From positions 151,715-215,714 of the forward strand of contig QWII01000009.1 of the NCBI GenBank assembly GCA_021405325.1: 64,000 nt of DNA, read 5' to 3'. This DNA is from Caldilinea sp. CFX5 (GTDB taxonomy: Bacteria > Chloroflexota > Anaerolineae > Caldilineales > Caldilineaceae). The translations under genes and the position numbers were made by a program. Of the stretch, positions 35,370-43,637 are shown piece by piece. Numbering within the stretch: position 1 is the first letter of the stretch; each line of letters starts with the position of its first letter. Under the pieces are notes generated by a model that saw only the letters and a list, made by a program, of their open reading frames with translations, was not told the origin of the DNA and searched no databases.

Positions 35370-35457
35370 TTGTCAACTTTGTCAAATGGATTGGCAAAAA
35401 ATGGCAACATCGAGCCAGCGAAACGTGGTACTGTACTGACCTATCAAGTATATCACA
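35370..35457. promoter_or_regulatory. Divergent control region with TTGTCAA and TTGGCAA boxes (copy 2)
   Basis: TTGTCAACTTTGTCAAAT (35370-35387), TTGGCAAAAAATGGCAACAT (35391-35410), GCGAAACGTGGTACTGTACTG (about 35418-35438) and GTATATCAC. All four blocks recur in the same order in copy 3 at 43507-43595. They lie between the STAND and DinB-like genes. Confidence 0.75.
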
Positions 35458-35490
35458 TTCGCCGCAAGGAACCCAAAAGGAGTTACTGAT

Positions 35491-36102
35491 ATGGATGCAC
35501 GACAGATCTTCTTGGAACGCCACGCCGCGCTCCATTCGGCGGCAATGAACGGCGATGGTTGGTGGAAAGCCGCCGCCATCTACGCTGACGTGCCCGATGA
35601 GCAGGTGCGTCGCCGCCCGACACCCGATCATAACTCTATTGCCTGGTTGCTTTGGCATATCGCGCGCTGTGAGGATGTGGCCGTCAACACGCTGTTACGC
35701 GGTGGTGATGAAGTGTTGGATCGGGACGCGTGGCTGCCCAGGCTGAACATTACTTCCCGCCATATCGGCACAGGCGCCACCTTTGCCGAAGTCGATGCCA
35801 TCAGTCAGGCGATTGATCTGGCTACCTTACGCGCCTATTGGGTGGCCGTTGGGCAGGAAACACGGGCTTGGGCGTCTACCCTTGATTTTGACACGCTGCG
35901 TAAGATCGTCACTGCCGAGGAGGTGCAACGGGCCATCGTCAAAGGTGATTTGGGTGAACAGGCCGCCTGGGTCGGGCCGTTTTGGGTCAACTCCGCCTGG
36001 ACTTATGCCACCTTTCTCTTTTGGCTGACGCTTGAACACAACTGGCTTCACCTGGGCGAAACGTGGGTGATCCGGAGCTTGCTCAACCAGACAGACAGAT
36101 AG
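35491..36102 (+). CDS. DinB-like four-helix protein
   Basis: A 203-residue protein with the DinB/YfiT-like four-helix pattern: RPTPDHNSIAWLLWHIARCED (first metal-site His) and LEHNWLHLGETW near the C-terminus (further His). Many such proteins are metal-dependent thiol transferases or stress-induced proteins; the precise reaction is unknown. AAAGGAG stands before the ATG. It is the first gene of a probable operon reaching 39482 and is divergent from the NB-ARC regulator. Confidence 0.85.
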   Translation: MDARQIFLERHAALHSAAMNGDGWWKAAAIYADVPDEQVRRRPTPDHNSIAWLLWHIARCEDVAVNTLLRGGDEVLDRDAWLPRLNITSRHIGTGATFAEVDAISQAIDLATLRAYWVAVGQETRAWASTLDFDTLRKIVTAEEVQRAIVKGDLGEQAAWVGPFWVNSAWTYATFLFWLTLEHNWLHLGETWVIRSLLNQTDR

Positions 36103-36206
36103 AACGGCAAATTCACTGCTTACTCATTAGTTTAGGATGTTCCCAACCATAGGCTACCCCAAAGCGAAGGTGTGCGCTGATTTTTCTTTAATCAAGGAGA
36201 AATTTT

Positions 36207-36617
36207 ATGTCAACCGAAACCAACAAAACCATCGTTCGGCGGTTTGCGGATGCCATCAATACTGGCAACGAAGCCGCCTTTTTAGAGCTACTTGCGCCCG
36301 CTGTGGTGGACCACTATGCCCCGCCCGGCTTGCCGCCTGGCAGCGAGGGCTGGAACATGAACCGCAAGATGTTCAGGGCGGCGTTTCCTGATGGTTATTG
36401 GGACGAAGAGGCCCTTGTTGCCGAAGGCGACCTTGTCGTCGGGCGTTACGTCTTGCGCGGCACCCATCGTGGTGAATTTTTTGGCATCCCCGCCACCGGC
36501 AAGGCGATCACCGTCTCCAATATCCACATCATGCGCCTTGCCGACGGCAAGATCGTCGAACACTGGGGCCACGGCGATGACATGGGCCTGATGCGCCAAT
36601 TGGGGGCGATAGCGTAG
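36207..36617 (+). CDS. SnoaL-like ester cyclase family protein
   Basis: A 136-residue alpha+beta-barrel protein. Family signs are NKTIVRRFADAINTGNEAAF in the first helix, the VVDHY strand, FPD, VVGRYVLRGTHRGEFFGIPA and the ending IVEHWGHGDDMG. SnoaL-like proteins include polyketide cyclases and many uncharacterised members. Its counterpart at 43638 is about 79% identical by eye; both lie beside NB-ARC regulators that share the same box. AAGGAG lies 7-8 nt before the ATG. Confidence 0.92.
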   Translation: MSTETNKTIVRRFADAINTGNEAAFLELLAPAVVDHYAPPGLPPGSEGWNMNRKMFRAAFPDGYWDEEALVAEGDLVVGRYVLRGTHRGEFFGIPATGKAITVSNIHIMRLADGKIVEHWGHGDDMGLMRQLGAIA

Positions 36618-36671
36618 CGGGTTGGCAATGGTGAATGATTGGTAGAAGTACGTAAAGAAAGGAGCGAACCT

Positions 36672-36926
36672 ATGCAATTTCTCGTTGAAAGTGCCTTTAA
36701 ACAGGCGCCCACCCCAGAAGTGTTGGCGTTGCTTCCGGCGGAGAGCGAGCGGGGGCGGATGCTGGATGACATGGGCGTGCGGCGGGCGCTGTATGTCGCC
36801 GCCGATCAATCCAAGGCATGGCAGCTCTTCAAGGCCGATTCGCTGGCGGCGCTGCAAGAGATCGTGGCCTCCTTCCCGCTTTACCCGCACCTCCACACCA
36901 CGATCACGCAGTTAGCGACTGTTTAA
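36672..36926 (+). CDS. Muconolactone-isomerase-like ferredoxin-fold protein
   Basis: An 84-residue protein with the length and layout of small dimeric alpha/beta-barrel proteins such as muconolactone delta-isomerase: MQFLVE first strand, a helix, ALYVAAD strand, and an ending SFPLYPHLHTTITQLA that resembles the FPLYPYM pattern of the family as I recall. The catalytic assignment is uncertain. AAAGGAG precedes Met at 36672; an upstream in-frame start is less likely. It lies 54 nt after the SnoaL-like gene and 14 nt before the lipoprotein gene, so all are one transcript. Confidence 0.75.
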   Translation: MQFLVESAFKQAPTPEVLALLPAESERGRMLDDMGVRRALYVAADQSKAWQLFKADSLAALQEIVASFPLYPHLHTTITQLATV

Positions 36927-36940
36927 AAGGAGTAATCCCG

Positions 36941-37792
36941 ATGAAAACGTATCTCAAATTGAGCCTTGTCGTGGCCATGCTTACCCTGCTGGTCAATGCC
37001 TGCCAGCCGGTCACCGCACCCACCAGTGCGGCCCTGCCGGAACTGGTGATCCACGCCCATGACTACTCGTATGACCTGCCCAAAGAAATCGAGGCGGGTT
37101 TGGTGCGGGTGACGATGTTGGATGAGGGCCAAGAACCCCATCACGCCCAACTGGTGCGTTTTAACGATGGGGTGACGATGGAGCAGTTCATGACCGCCTT
37201 GCAAGCCGATCCGGTCTCCGCTCTCGGCTTGGTCAACTTGCCCGGCGGCACGGCGCCCGTTGACCCCGGCGCCAGCACGTCGGTGATCGTCAACTTGACG
37301 CCCGGCAACTATGCCGTACTCTGTTTTATCCTGAGTCCGGATGGTGTCCCCCACGTCGCCAAAGGGATGCTGGCACCGCTCACTGTCATTCCCGCCCAGT
37401 CTGGCAGCAGCCAGGCCAGCCAGACTGAACCCGTTGCGCAAGCTACGGTCACGCTGCTCAACTTTTCCTTCACTCTGCCCAGCGACATCAAAGCGGGCAA
37501 GCAGACCTGGAAGGTGGTCAATGAAGGCGACCAAATCCACGAGATCAACCTGATGAAACTGGCCGAGGGCAAGACGATAGACGACTTGATGGCGTGGGTG
37601 GAAAAACCCGAAGGCGCGCCGCCCTTTACCAATGTCGGCGGCTTCAACGGCATCGACCCCCAGCAGACGGGCTGGATGGAACTCGACCTCACCCCTGGCT
37701 CTTACGTTGCCATCTGTCACGTCCCCGACGCAGCAAGCGGCAAGGCGCATTCCGAGTTGGGCATGATGCTGCCCTTCGAGGTCAAGTCTTGA
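36941..37792 (+). CDS. Lipoprotein with two cupredoxin-like domains
   Basis: A 283-residue exported protein with a probable lipidation Cys21 (LLVNAC). It contains two repeats of about 125 residues. Each has a His in the first half and a Cys, His, Met cluster in the second: His67/68, Cys128, His138, Met143 and His200, Cys259, His270, Met275. That is the order of ligands in type-1 copper sites. Both repeats share TPGNYAVLC/TPGSYVAIC. It may carry copper or electrons at the outer face of the membrane; the copper site is inferred. AAAGGAG lies about 10 nt before the ATG. Confidence 0.8.
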   Translation: MKTYLKLSLVVAMLTLLVNACQPVTAPTSAALPELVIHAHDYSYDLPKEIEAGLVRVTMLDEGQEPHHAQLVRFNDGVTMEQFMTALQADPVSALGLVNLPGGTAPVDPGASTSVIVNLTPGNYAVLCFILSPDGVPHVAKGMLAPLTVIPAQSGSSQASQTEPVAQATVTLLNFSFTLPSDIKAGKQTWKVVNEGDQIHEINLMKLAEGKTIDDLMAWVEKPEGAPPFTNVGGFNGIDPQQTGWMELDLTPGSYVAICHVPDAASGKAHSELGMMLPFEVKS

Positions 37793-37882
37793 GGGAAGAG
37801 CAATGACGGCACGACAACGGTGCTCCCTGACTGCCGTTGCCGTGCCGTCAGATCAAACCATTCATCGATCAGGAGAAACCAC

Positions 37883-38278
37883 ATGTCACACGATCAATCC
37901 TCGACACGCACGCAGGTCGAGAGCAACAATCGAGCGTTCATGGCTGCCTTTGCGCGCGGCGATAGTGTGGGCGCGGCAGCCGTATACACGGAGACAGGGC
38001 AAATTTTGCCACCCAACTTCCCGGTCATGGGCGGCAAAGCGGCCATTCAAGCCTTTTGGCAAGGCGCCATTGATCTGGGAATTGCGGCGGCGGAATTGGA
38101 GACTGTCGAGTTTGAAGCGCATGGCGATACCGCCTGGGAAGTGGGCCAAGCTGTGCTCAAAAGCAAGGACGACCAGGTGCTTGACGAGGGGAAATATATA
38201 GTGATCTGGAAGCGTGAGAACGGCGTCTGGAAGTGGCATCGCGATATTTGGAACAGTAGCCGACCCGCACAAGGGTAA
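37883..38278 (+). CDS. SnoaL/DUF4440-like protein
   Basis: A 131-residue cystatin-like-fold protein of the YybH/DUF4440 type: NRAFMAAFARGDSVGAAAVY in the first helix, ETGQILPPNFPVMGGKAAIQAFW, and an ending YIVIWKRENGVWKWHRDIWN typical of this group. No signal peptide. AGGAGA lies 6 nt before the ATG. It belongs to the operon beginning with DinB. Members include steroid isomerase-like and polyketide-cyclase-like enzymes; this one's substrate is unknown. Confidence 0.88.
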   Translation: MSHDQSSTRTQVESNNRAFMAAFARGDSVGAAAVYTETGQILPPNFPVMGGKAAIQAFWQGAIDLGIAAAELETVEFEAHGDTAWEVGQAVLKSKDDQVLDEGKYIVIWKRENGVWKWHRDIWNSSRPAQG

Positions 38279-38291
38279 CAAGGAGAGAACC

Positions 38292-38924
38292 ATGTCACCA
38301 AGTAAAACAAGTAAAAATAGTCTATGTCGTCTGACACAATGGCTCACGCCTATCCTGTTGCTTGTGGTGGCCCTGCTACCGGTGTCTTCCGCCCACGCCG
38401 CCACCTGGGAGGTAGTGGCCAGCGGGCTGGCGGTTGGGCCGGAGGGTGCGCTCTATGTTTCCAACTTTGGCGCCTTCGCTGGTGCCGGCGAGGTGGTGCG
38501 GATTACGCCATCAACGTCCGCCGCACCGGCGGACGGGGCGTTTACAGCCGCAATCGATTTCAGCAGCCTGCGGACGGAGCCGGTCGGCGCCAATTGTCAG
38601 CTCACCGTGCAAGGTACGCTCACCTTTTCCGGGCGACTGGCGGGCGACGCCACCGCCACGACCCGCGCCCTGGTGATGGGCGACTGTTCCTCGGTCGTAA
38701 GCAACCCACCCGGTACATTTGCCGATGTGTTTCAGTCCGAGCTGCTCTTCACCGGCACACTCGACGGTGCTGCGGTGGCCGATCTGGCGATCCTCTATCA
38801 GGGGAAAACGGCGGTGGGTGGCGCGATCACCGGGCAGGTGCGCCTCGCCAATGGTCGCGCAGGTGTTCTGGATGTCGAAGGGGTGGTGGCGCAAGGCGGT
38901 AGTTACTGGTTTCGCACACCGTAA
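38292..38924 (+). CDS. Secreted protein, ScyD/ScyE-like fragment fused to a beta-rich domain
   Basis: A 210-residue exported protein with a signal peptide (TM-like 15-35, cleavage near AHAAT). Residues 38-65 (WEVVASGLAVGPEGALYVSN and GEVVRITP) look like one blade of a ScyD/ScyE propeller. The remainder is a beta-rich domain with two Cys (ANCQLTVQGTLTFSG, MGDCSSV) seen in other secreted proteins. A full propeller is missing, so this looks like an internal deletion that joined two gene parts. Gap to the preceding gene is 13 nt. Function unknown. Confidence 0.7.
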   Translation: MSPSKTSKNSLCRLTQWLTPILLLVVALLPVSSAHAATWEVVASGLAVGPEGALYVSNFGAFAGAGEVVRITPSTSAAPADGAFTAAIDFSSLRTEPVGANCQLTVQGTLTFSGRLAGDATATTRALVMGDCSSVVSNPPGTFADVFQSELLFTGTLDGAAVADLAILYQGKTAVGGAITGQVRLANGRAGVLDVEGVVAQGGSYWFRTP

Positions 38925-39026
38925 CTGCGGCGCTGGCGGCCCCTCATATTGCCCAGTGCTTGCCGTGCGGTGATTATCTGTTGGCAGAGGCGGCATAGCC
39001 ATGCACTGCCACCCGAGGAGATTCTC

Positions 39027-39482
39027 ATGACAACCCAAGAAATGCTGGCCTTTGTCCAGCGTGGCTACGATGCCTATAACGCCCACCAATCTGACCCCAA
39101 CTGGCTTGACTATGCCGATACGGATGTGGCTGAGGATTGTGAAGTGGTGGATATTCCCTCGGGCATGGTCTTGCGCGGCCCGGAGGGCATGAAACAATTT
39201 CTGCTGGTTTTTAGCACCGCCTTCCCCGATAGTTACGGGGAGATAACCGCCCTGTTTGCCGGTGCAGACCATGCCGTGGTGGAAGTGATCTTGCATGGCA
39301 CCCATACCGGCGTCCTGCACAGCGCAGCCGGCGATCTTCCCCCAACCGGGCGGCGCGTGGCGCTGCACGCCTGTGAGGTCTTCCAGATCAAGGAGCGGAA
39401 AATCACCCGCCACGCCACTTACTATGATGCGCTCGGTTTTATGCAGCAGCTTGGCGTGATGCCAGCCGGAGATAAAGGCTAG
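39027..39482 (+). CDS. SnoaL-like ester cyclase family protein
   Basis: A 151-residue member of the SnoaL-like group: a first helix VQRGYDAYNAHQSDPNWLDY, EVVDIPSGMVLRGPEGMKQF, FPDSYGEITALFAGADHAVVE, GTHTG, and a closing ITRHATYYDALGFMQQLGVMP. It diverges from the paralogues at 36207 and 43638. GAGGAG lies 8 nt before the ATG at 39027. It is the last intact gene of the DinB operon. The following 64 codons, in the same frame after its stop, are a methyltransferase relic. Confidence 0.88.
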   Translation: MTTQEMLAFVQRGYDAYNAHQSDPNWLDYADTDVAEDCEVVDIPSGMVLRGPEGMKQFLLVFSTAFPDSYGEITALFAGADHAVVEVILHGTHTGVLHSAAGDLPPTGRRVALHACEVFQIKERKITRHATYYDALGFMQQLGVMPAGDKG

Positions 39483-39674
39483 AATGTAATTGACGATGCC
39501 CGCCGCGCGAATGCCTTCGGTTTGCTTATGTCGCTCAATATGCTGATCGAATTCGGCGATGCGTTCGACTACACCGACGCGGACTTTCGTGGGTGGTGCC
39601 GTGAGGCGGGGTTTACGCGTTTTGAACGCAGAGCGCTGGCCAGCCCAACCAGCGCGGCGACTGCCTATAAATAA
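39483..39674 (+). pseudogene. C-terminal remnant of an O-methyltransferase
   Basis: Sixty-three codons and a stop encode NVIDDARRANAFGLLMSLN, then MLIEFGDAFDYTDADFRGW and ending PTSAATAYK, the C-terminus of a SAM-dependent (SnoaL-operon/hydroxyneurosporene-type) methyltransferase. No SAM-binding part remains. The piece begins immediately after the stop of the SnoaL-like gene in the same frame, so a deletion probably joined them. Confidence 0.8.
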
Positions 39675-39716
39675 CGGACACAGATACAATTGCTGTGTGG
39701 CAGCAGTGGGTACAAC

Positions 39717-40778
39717 ATGAAACCATTTGACACATTGACCAAACGCGGCCAATGGCAACGCTTACGCCAAGTCGGGCTTTCCGCCCTGGCCGCCTATGAC
39801 GTGCCAGAACCGCTTCTGACGCCGATCCACCATATCGAAAATAGTACCTTCCGTGTCCTGGCCGCCGACCACCAGCAGTATGTCTTGCGGATTCAGCGAG
39901 CAGATAGTCATAGCCCGGAAGCGATTCGTTCGGAGATGCAGTGGCTCACAGCGCTGCACCAGGAGACAGCGTTGCAGACGCCAGAACCGGTGTACACGCG
40001 CGCCGGTTCACCGTTGGTCATCATCGAGGCGCCAGGAATGCCGGGGCCACGCACCTGTGTCCTCTTCCGCTGGCTCGCCGGACGCTTTTTCGACAAGACC
40101 TTGACCCCACAGCATCTCGAACCGATCGGCATGTTTATGGCCCAGTTGCACGAACATACCGCGCGCTGGCAGCTACCAACCGATTTTGTGCGCGGTCGCG
40201 TGGCTGCGATCACGGAAGCCGCGCGCCGAACGCTATGGCAGCCCGCCGCACAGACCGCGTCTCCCACGTCTCTCCAGCCTGGGGATGAAGATGTCAGCCG
40301 GATTGTTGCGTTGGTGCATGACCTTTTTTCAAGTGCGGACGCGGCGCTTGTGGCACGCACCCTTGCGCAAATCCGTCGCGTTTTTGGCGCACTGGGCGAA
40401 GGCGGGGAAGTCTTCGGCCTGATCCATGCCGATTTGCATCAGGCCAATTACCTTTTCCAGTGCGGTATCCCCTGTGCCATCGATTTTGATGATTGTGGCT
40501 GGGGACACTACCTCTATGATCTCAGTGTGACCCTGAGCGAACTGACGCATCTGCCAACCTACCCGCGCTTACGTGAAACCCTTTTACGGGGCTACCGGAC
40601 CATCCGCCCCTTGCCAGCGCATCAGGAAGCCTACTTAGAGACATTCTTTGCCCTACGGCGGATTCAACTGATGAGTTGGGTGATTGAGTCGCGTGAACAT
40701 CCGGCTTTTCGCGATGGATGGGTCAGGTGGGCGCGCAATGATTTGGAGGAATTGGCGAAATTTCTGGCACACATGTAA
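39717..40778 (+). CDS. APH-type phosphotransferase (SrkA-like)
   Basis: A 353-residue kinase-like protein, paralogous in layout to the product at 26562-27569. Recognisable parts are NSTFRVLAADHQQYVLRIQ (N-lobe), VLFRWLAGRFFDK, the catalytic IHADLHQANYLF and AIDFDDCGWGHYLYDLS (DFD). The start at 39717 is favoured; a GTGGG-like site precedes it. Its stop lies 14 nt from that of the convergent STAND gene. Substrate unknown. Confidence 0.9.
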   Translation: MKPFDTLTKRGQWQRLRQVGLSALAAYDVPEPLLTPIHHIENSTFRVLAADHQQYVLRIQRADSHSPEAIRSEMQWLTALHQETALQTPEPVYTRAGSPLVIIEAPGMPGPRTCVLFRWLAGRFFDKTLTPQHLEPIGMFMAQLHEHTARWQLPTDFVRGRVAAITEAARRTLWQPAAQTASPTSLQPGDEDVSRIVALVHDLFSSADAALVARTLAQIRRVFGALGEGGEVFGLIHADLHQANYLFQCGIPCAIDFDDCGWGHYLYDLSVTLSELTHLPTYPRLRETLLRGYRTIRPLPAHQEAYLETFFALRRIQLMSWVIESREHPAFRDGWVRWARNDLEELAKFLAHM

Positions 40779-40792
40779 TTGATCAAATCGGC

Positions 40793-43480
40793 TTACAAGC
40801 CGTAGGCGGGAGATTGAGTGAACACAGTAAGGACATCATGCAATGTAGCGGCTTGACCGGTGCGGTAAGCCGCCTCAAACTGGGCTTCACCGAGAGTGGC
40901 GCGGGCAACTGCGATAGCCTGTGCGTAGAGGATGCGCTCCTCAATCGGGCGGGAGATCCCGATGGACTGGCGACAAGCGTCCGCTGCACCTAGCAGGTGA
41001 GATGCCTGGTGTGGCTGTCCATTCTGTATCGCTACCGCCGCCAACCCTTCTAAGCTGGCGGCGAGACTTCTTTTCGTGGCAATACGCTGCGCAATGATCA
41101 GGCTTTCTACATAATAGTTGTACGCCGTGCCCCCATCACCTTGGCTAAGCGCCAGGCTGCCAAGCCGTGACAGCGCCAGGGCAACATAAGCCTGAAAATC
41201 CAATTCCGTCAGTAACGTCAGCGCGCGCTGTTGAAGGTGCTCGGCTTTTTCATAATCGTGCAACAAATGCGCCAAGACACCCAGCTCGGTCGTGATACCG
41301 GCAATGAGCATCTTGTCATCCAGCGTAGTGGCGAGTTGCAATGCTTCTTCCTGGAGACGTTGCGCCTCTAGAAAGTCGCCAAGTTCGCGTGTGGCGATCC
41401 CTAAATAGCCCTGCGTGGAGGCAACGCCCAGCAAGGTTCCCACCGCTTTGCGCAGGTCCAAACTTTCTTGAAGCAGTTGGCGCGCCCGGACATAATCGCC
41501 TTGCAGTCGCACCAACTCACCTAAACTTGTCAGCGCGTCAGCTACGCCTTGCATAAAGTTGTGGGCACGTGACAACGCCAGGTAACGTTCAATTAAAGCG
41601 GTTGCGTGGGCGTAATCCCCTTCCCATTCGACGATGTCTGCAAGTGACCCCAGTACTTCCGATAGTTCAAACCAGGCGTTTGGCTCTTCTTCTACCTGCA
41701 AACATTCTTCAAATAACTGACGGGCCCGGACAAAATCACCCGACCAAGCTGCGCCCGTACCCACACTGTACAAGGCTTTGGCCCGTATTGCTGGCGGCGT
41801 TGTGGCGTTGTGGTGGTCGATTGCAGCTAACGCCCATTCCAGCCGCGGCATTTCCTCACGCATCTCGCCATGTTTCGTCCAGAACCAACATAACGACGCA
41901 CCGAAGCGGGCAACCAGGACGTAATGCTGGTTGGCACGCGCCCATTGTACCGCTGCCCGAAAATTGTTTTGCTCTTCAATCAGGCGTTGATACCATACCT
42001 GCTGCTCAGCGCTATACAAAAGCGGGCGCACTTGTTCAGCTAGCTGCAGAAAATAGACCGCATGTTGCTCACGCACGGCCGCTTCTTCGCCCTGCTCCAC
42101 CAACTTCTCGTGGGCATATTCACGAATCGTCTCCAACATTCGATAGCGGGTCGTCTCGCCCCGTTGATCGACCACAACCAGAGATTTGTTGACCAGTTGA
42201 TGCAACAGATCGAACGTGGGCGGTTGGCGCTGACCTGGCGGCGCCACCTGTTCCGCCGCCGCCAGCGTCCAGCCGCCGGCGAAGACGGCGAGCGACCGGA
42301 ACAACGCGGCCTCGGCGGGGCTGAGCAGATCATAGCTCCAATCAACCGTGGCACGTAACGTTTGATGCCGCAGCAGGGCGGTGCGGCGGCCTGCACTGAG
42401 GAGGGAAAAGCGATCGTTCAGGCGGGCAACTATCTCGGTTAAGGTCAAGCTTTTGCAGCGCGCCGCTGCCAGTTCCAACGCCAGGGGGATGCCATCCAGT
42501 TGCCGGCAAAGGTGGGCAAGCAAGGGGGCATCCTGGTCGGTGAAGCGCAAATCAGCGTTTATGGCTTGGGCGCGTTCACTAAAGAGTTGCACCGCGGCAA
42601 AGGGTTGGAGTTGCCGCATCGACCAAGCAGCCCCCTCCGACGGGGCGTGCGTTGGCGTGGCTAGCGGCACCACCGGCCATTCGTGTTCCCCGGCGATATT
42701 CAACGCTTCCCGGCTGGTCGCCAAAATGTGGAGGTTGGCCGCGGCCTGCAACAAGCGATCAACGATTTCGGCGCAAGTCGCAATGAGATGTTCACAGTTA
42801 TCCACGATCAACAGGAGTTCTTTGTGTTGCAGATAGATCGTCACCGCTTCCAAAGCGGTCTGTTCTGGCGTTTCCGGCAGATGAAAGAGATCCGCCAATC
42901 GGCGCGCGACCAAACCGCCCTCGGTGATCGGCGCCAGTTCCAACAACCAGACGCTGTCGGGGAAAGCGAGGGTTTCCGCAACGGCCAGCGCCAGACTACT
43001 CTTGCCCACCCCGCCCACGCCGGTCAGGGTGACCAGGCGATTCTCCTTTACCAGCCGCTGTAGGGTCATGACCGCCTGTTCGCGCCCGATAAAGCTGGTC
43101 AGGCGTTGGGGCAAGTTGGTCAAGCGGGGCGCCGGTTGTGGTGTAACAGGGTCAACGCGCACAGCTTCATCACTGGTTGCCGGTAGGGCGGGGCGGGACT
43201 CAACTTCACCACGCGCCTGGCGCGCCAGCGCCAACAGGCGTTCGACGGTGGCAGGTTCGTGTTCCAATCCTAACGCGGGAACAAAGACGGAGAGCAGGGT
43301 CAGTTCATCGGGCAGCCGTTCATTGTGTTCCAGGCGGCTGATCTGGCTGATGCTATAGCCGACGGCCAAGGCGAGGTCGCGCTGGGTCAGGTGGGCGCGT
43401 TGGCGTAGGTAGCGCAGCAGATCGCCAAAGGTGGTAATGGTGGCAATTACATCAAGCTTGACGGCGGCTGATCGGGACAT
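40793..43480 (-). CDS. XRE-HTH / NB-ARC / TPR STAND regulator
   Basis: An 895-residue regulator close to the one at 32522-35344. XRE helix-turn-helix at 17-72, LTSFIGREQ near 128, Walker A GVGGVGKS at 154-161, Walker B LLLIVDNCEHL, TSREALNIAGE, GIPLALELAAAR, then a winged helix and TPR-like repeats (about 470-880, with repeated YEKAEHLQQRAL-type units). The start at 43480 follows CAGGAGG by 6 nt. It is divergent from a SnoaL-like gene that is the counterpart of the one near the other NB-ARC regulator, so the two loci are duplicates of one module. Confidence 0.92.
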   Translation of the reverse strand: MSRSAAVKLDVIATITTFGDLLRYLRQRAHLTQRDLALAVGYSISQISRLEHNERLPDELTLLSVFVPALGLEHEPATVERLLALARQARGEVESRPALPATSDEAVRVDPVTPQPAPRLTNLPQRLTSFIGREQAVMTLQRLVKENRLVTLTGVGGVGKSSLALAVAETLAFPDSVWLLELAPITEGGLVARRLADLFHLPETPEQTALEAVTIYLQHKELLLIVDNCEHLIATCAEIVDRLLQAAANLHILATSREALNIAGEHEWPVVPLATPTHAPSEGAAWSMRQLQPFAAVQLFSERAQAINADLRFTDQDAPLLAHLCRQLDGIPLALELAAARCKSLTLTEIVARLNDRFSLLSAGRRTALLRHQTLRATVDWSYDLLSPAEAALFRSLAVFAGGWTLAAAEQVAPPGQRQPPTFDLLHQLVNKSLVVVDQRGETTRYRMLETIREYAHEKLVEQGEEAAVREQHAVYFLQLAEQVRPLLYSAEQQVWYQRLIEEQNNFRAAVQWARANQHYVLVARFGASLCWFWTKHGEMREEMPRLEWALAAIDHHNATTPPAIRAKALYSVGTGAAWSGDFVRARQLFEECLQVEEEPNAWFELSEVLGSLADIVEWEGDYAHATALIERYLALSRAHNFMQGVADALTSLGELVRLQGDYVRARQLLQESLDLRKAVGTLLGVASTQGYLGIATRELGDFLEAQRLQEEALQLATTLDDKMLIAGITTELGVLAHLLHDYEKAEHLQQRALTLLTELDFQAYVALALSRLGSLALSQGDGGTAYNYYVESLIIAQRIATKRSLAASLEGLAAVAIQNGQPHQASHLLGAADACRQSIGISRPIEERILYAQAIAVARATLGEAQFEAAYRTGQAATLHDVLTVFTQSPAYGL

Positions 43481-43506
43481 CGGGGCCTCCTGGATCGGGC
43501 GGATCC

Positions 43507-43595
43507 TTGTCAACTCTGTCAAATGAATTGGCAAAAAATGGCAACATTGCGCCGGCGAAACGTGGTACTGTACTGGACTGTCAACTATATCATAG
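43507..43595. promoter_or_regulatory. Divergent control region with TTGTCAA and TTGGCAA boxes (copy 3)
   Basis: TTGTCAACTCTGTCAAAT (43507-43524), TTGGCAAAAAATGGCAACAT (43528-43547), GCGAAACGTGGTACTGTACTG and CTATATCAT. It mirrors copy 2 over about 85 bp in sequence and order. Confidence 0.75.
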
Positions 43596-43637
43596 ATAAC
43601 GTTTTTTAGTCTACTTTTTTAGCAAGGAGCAAACCGT

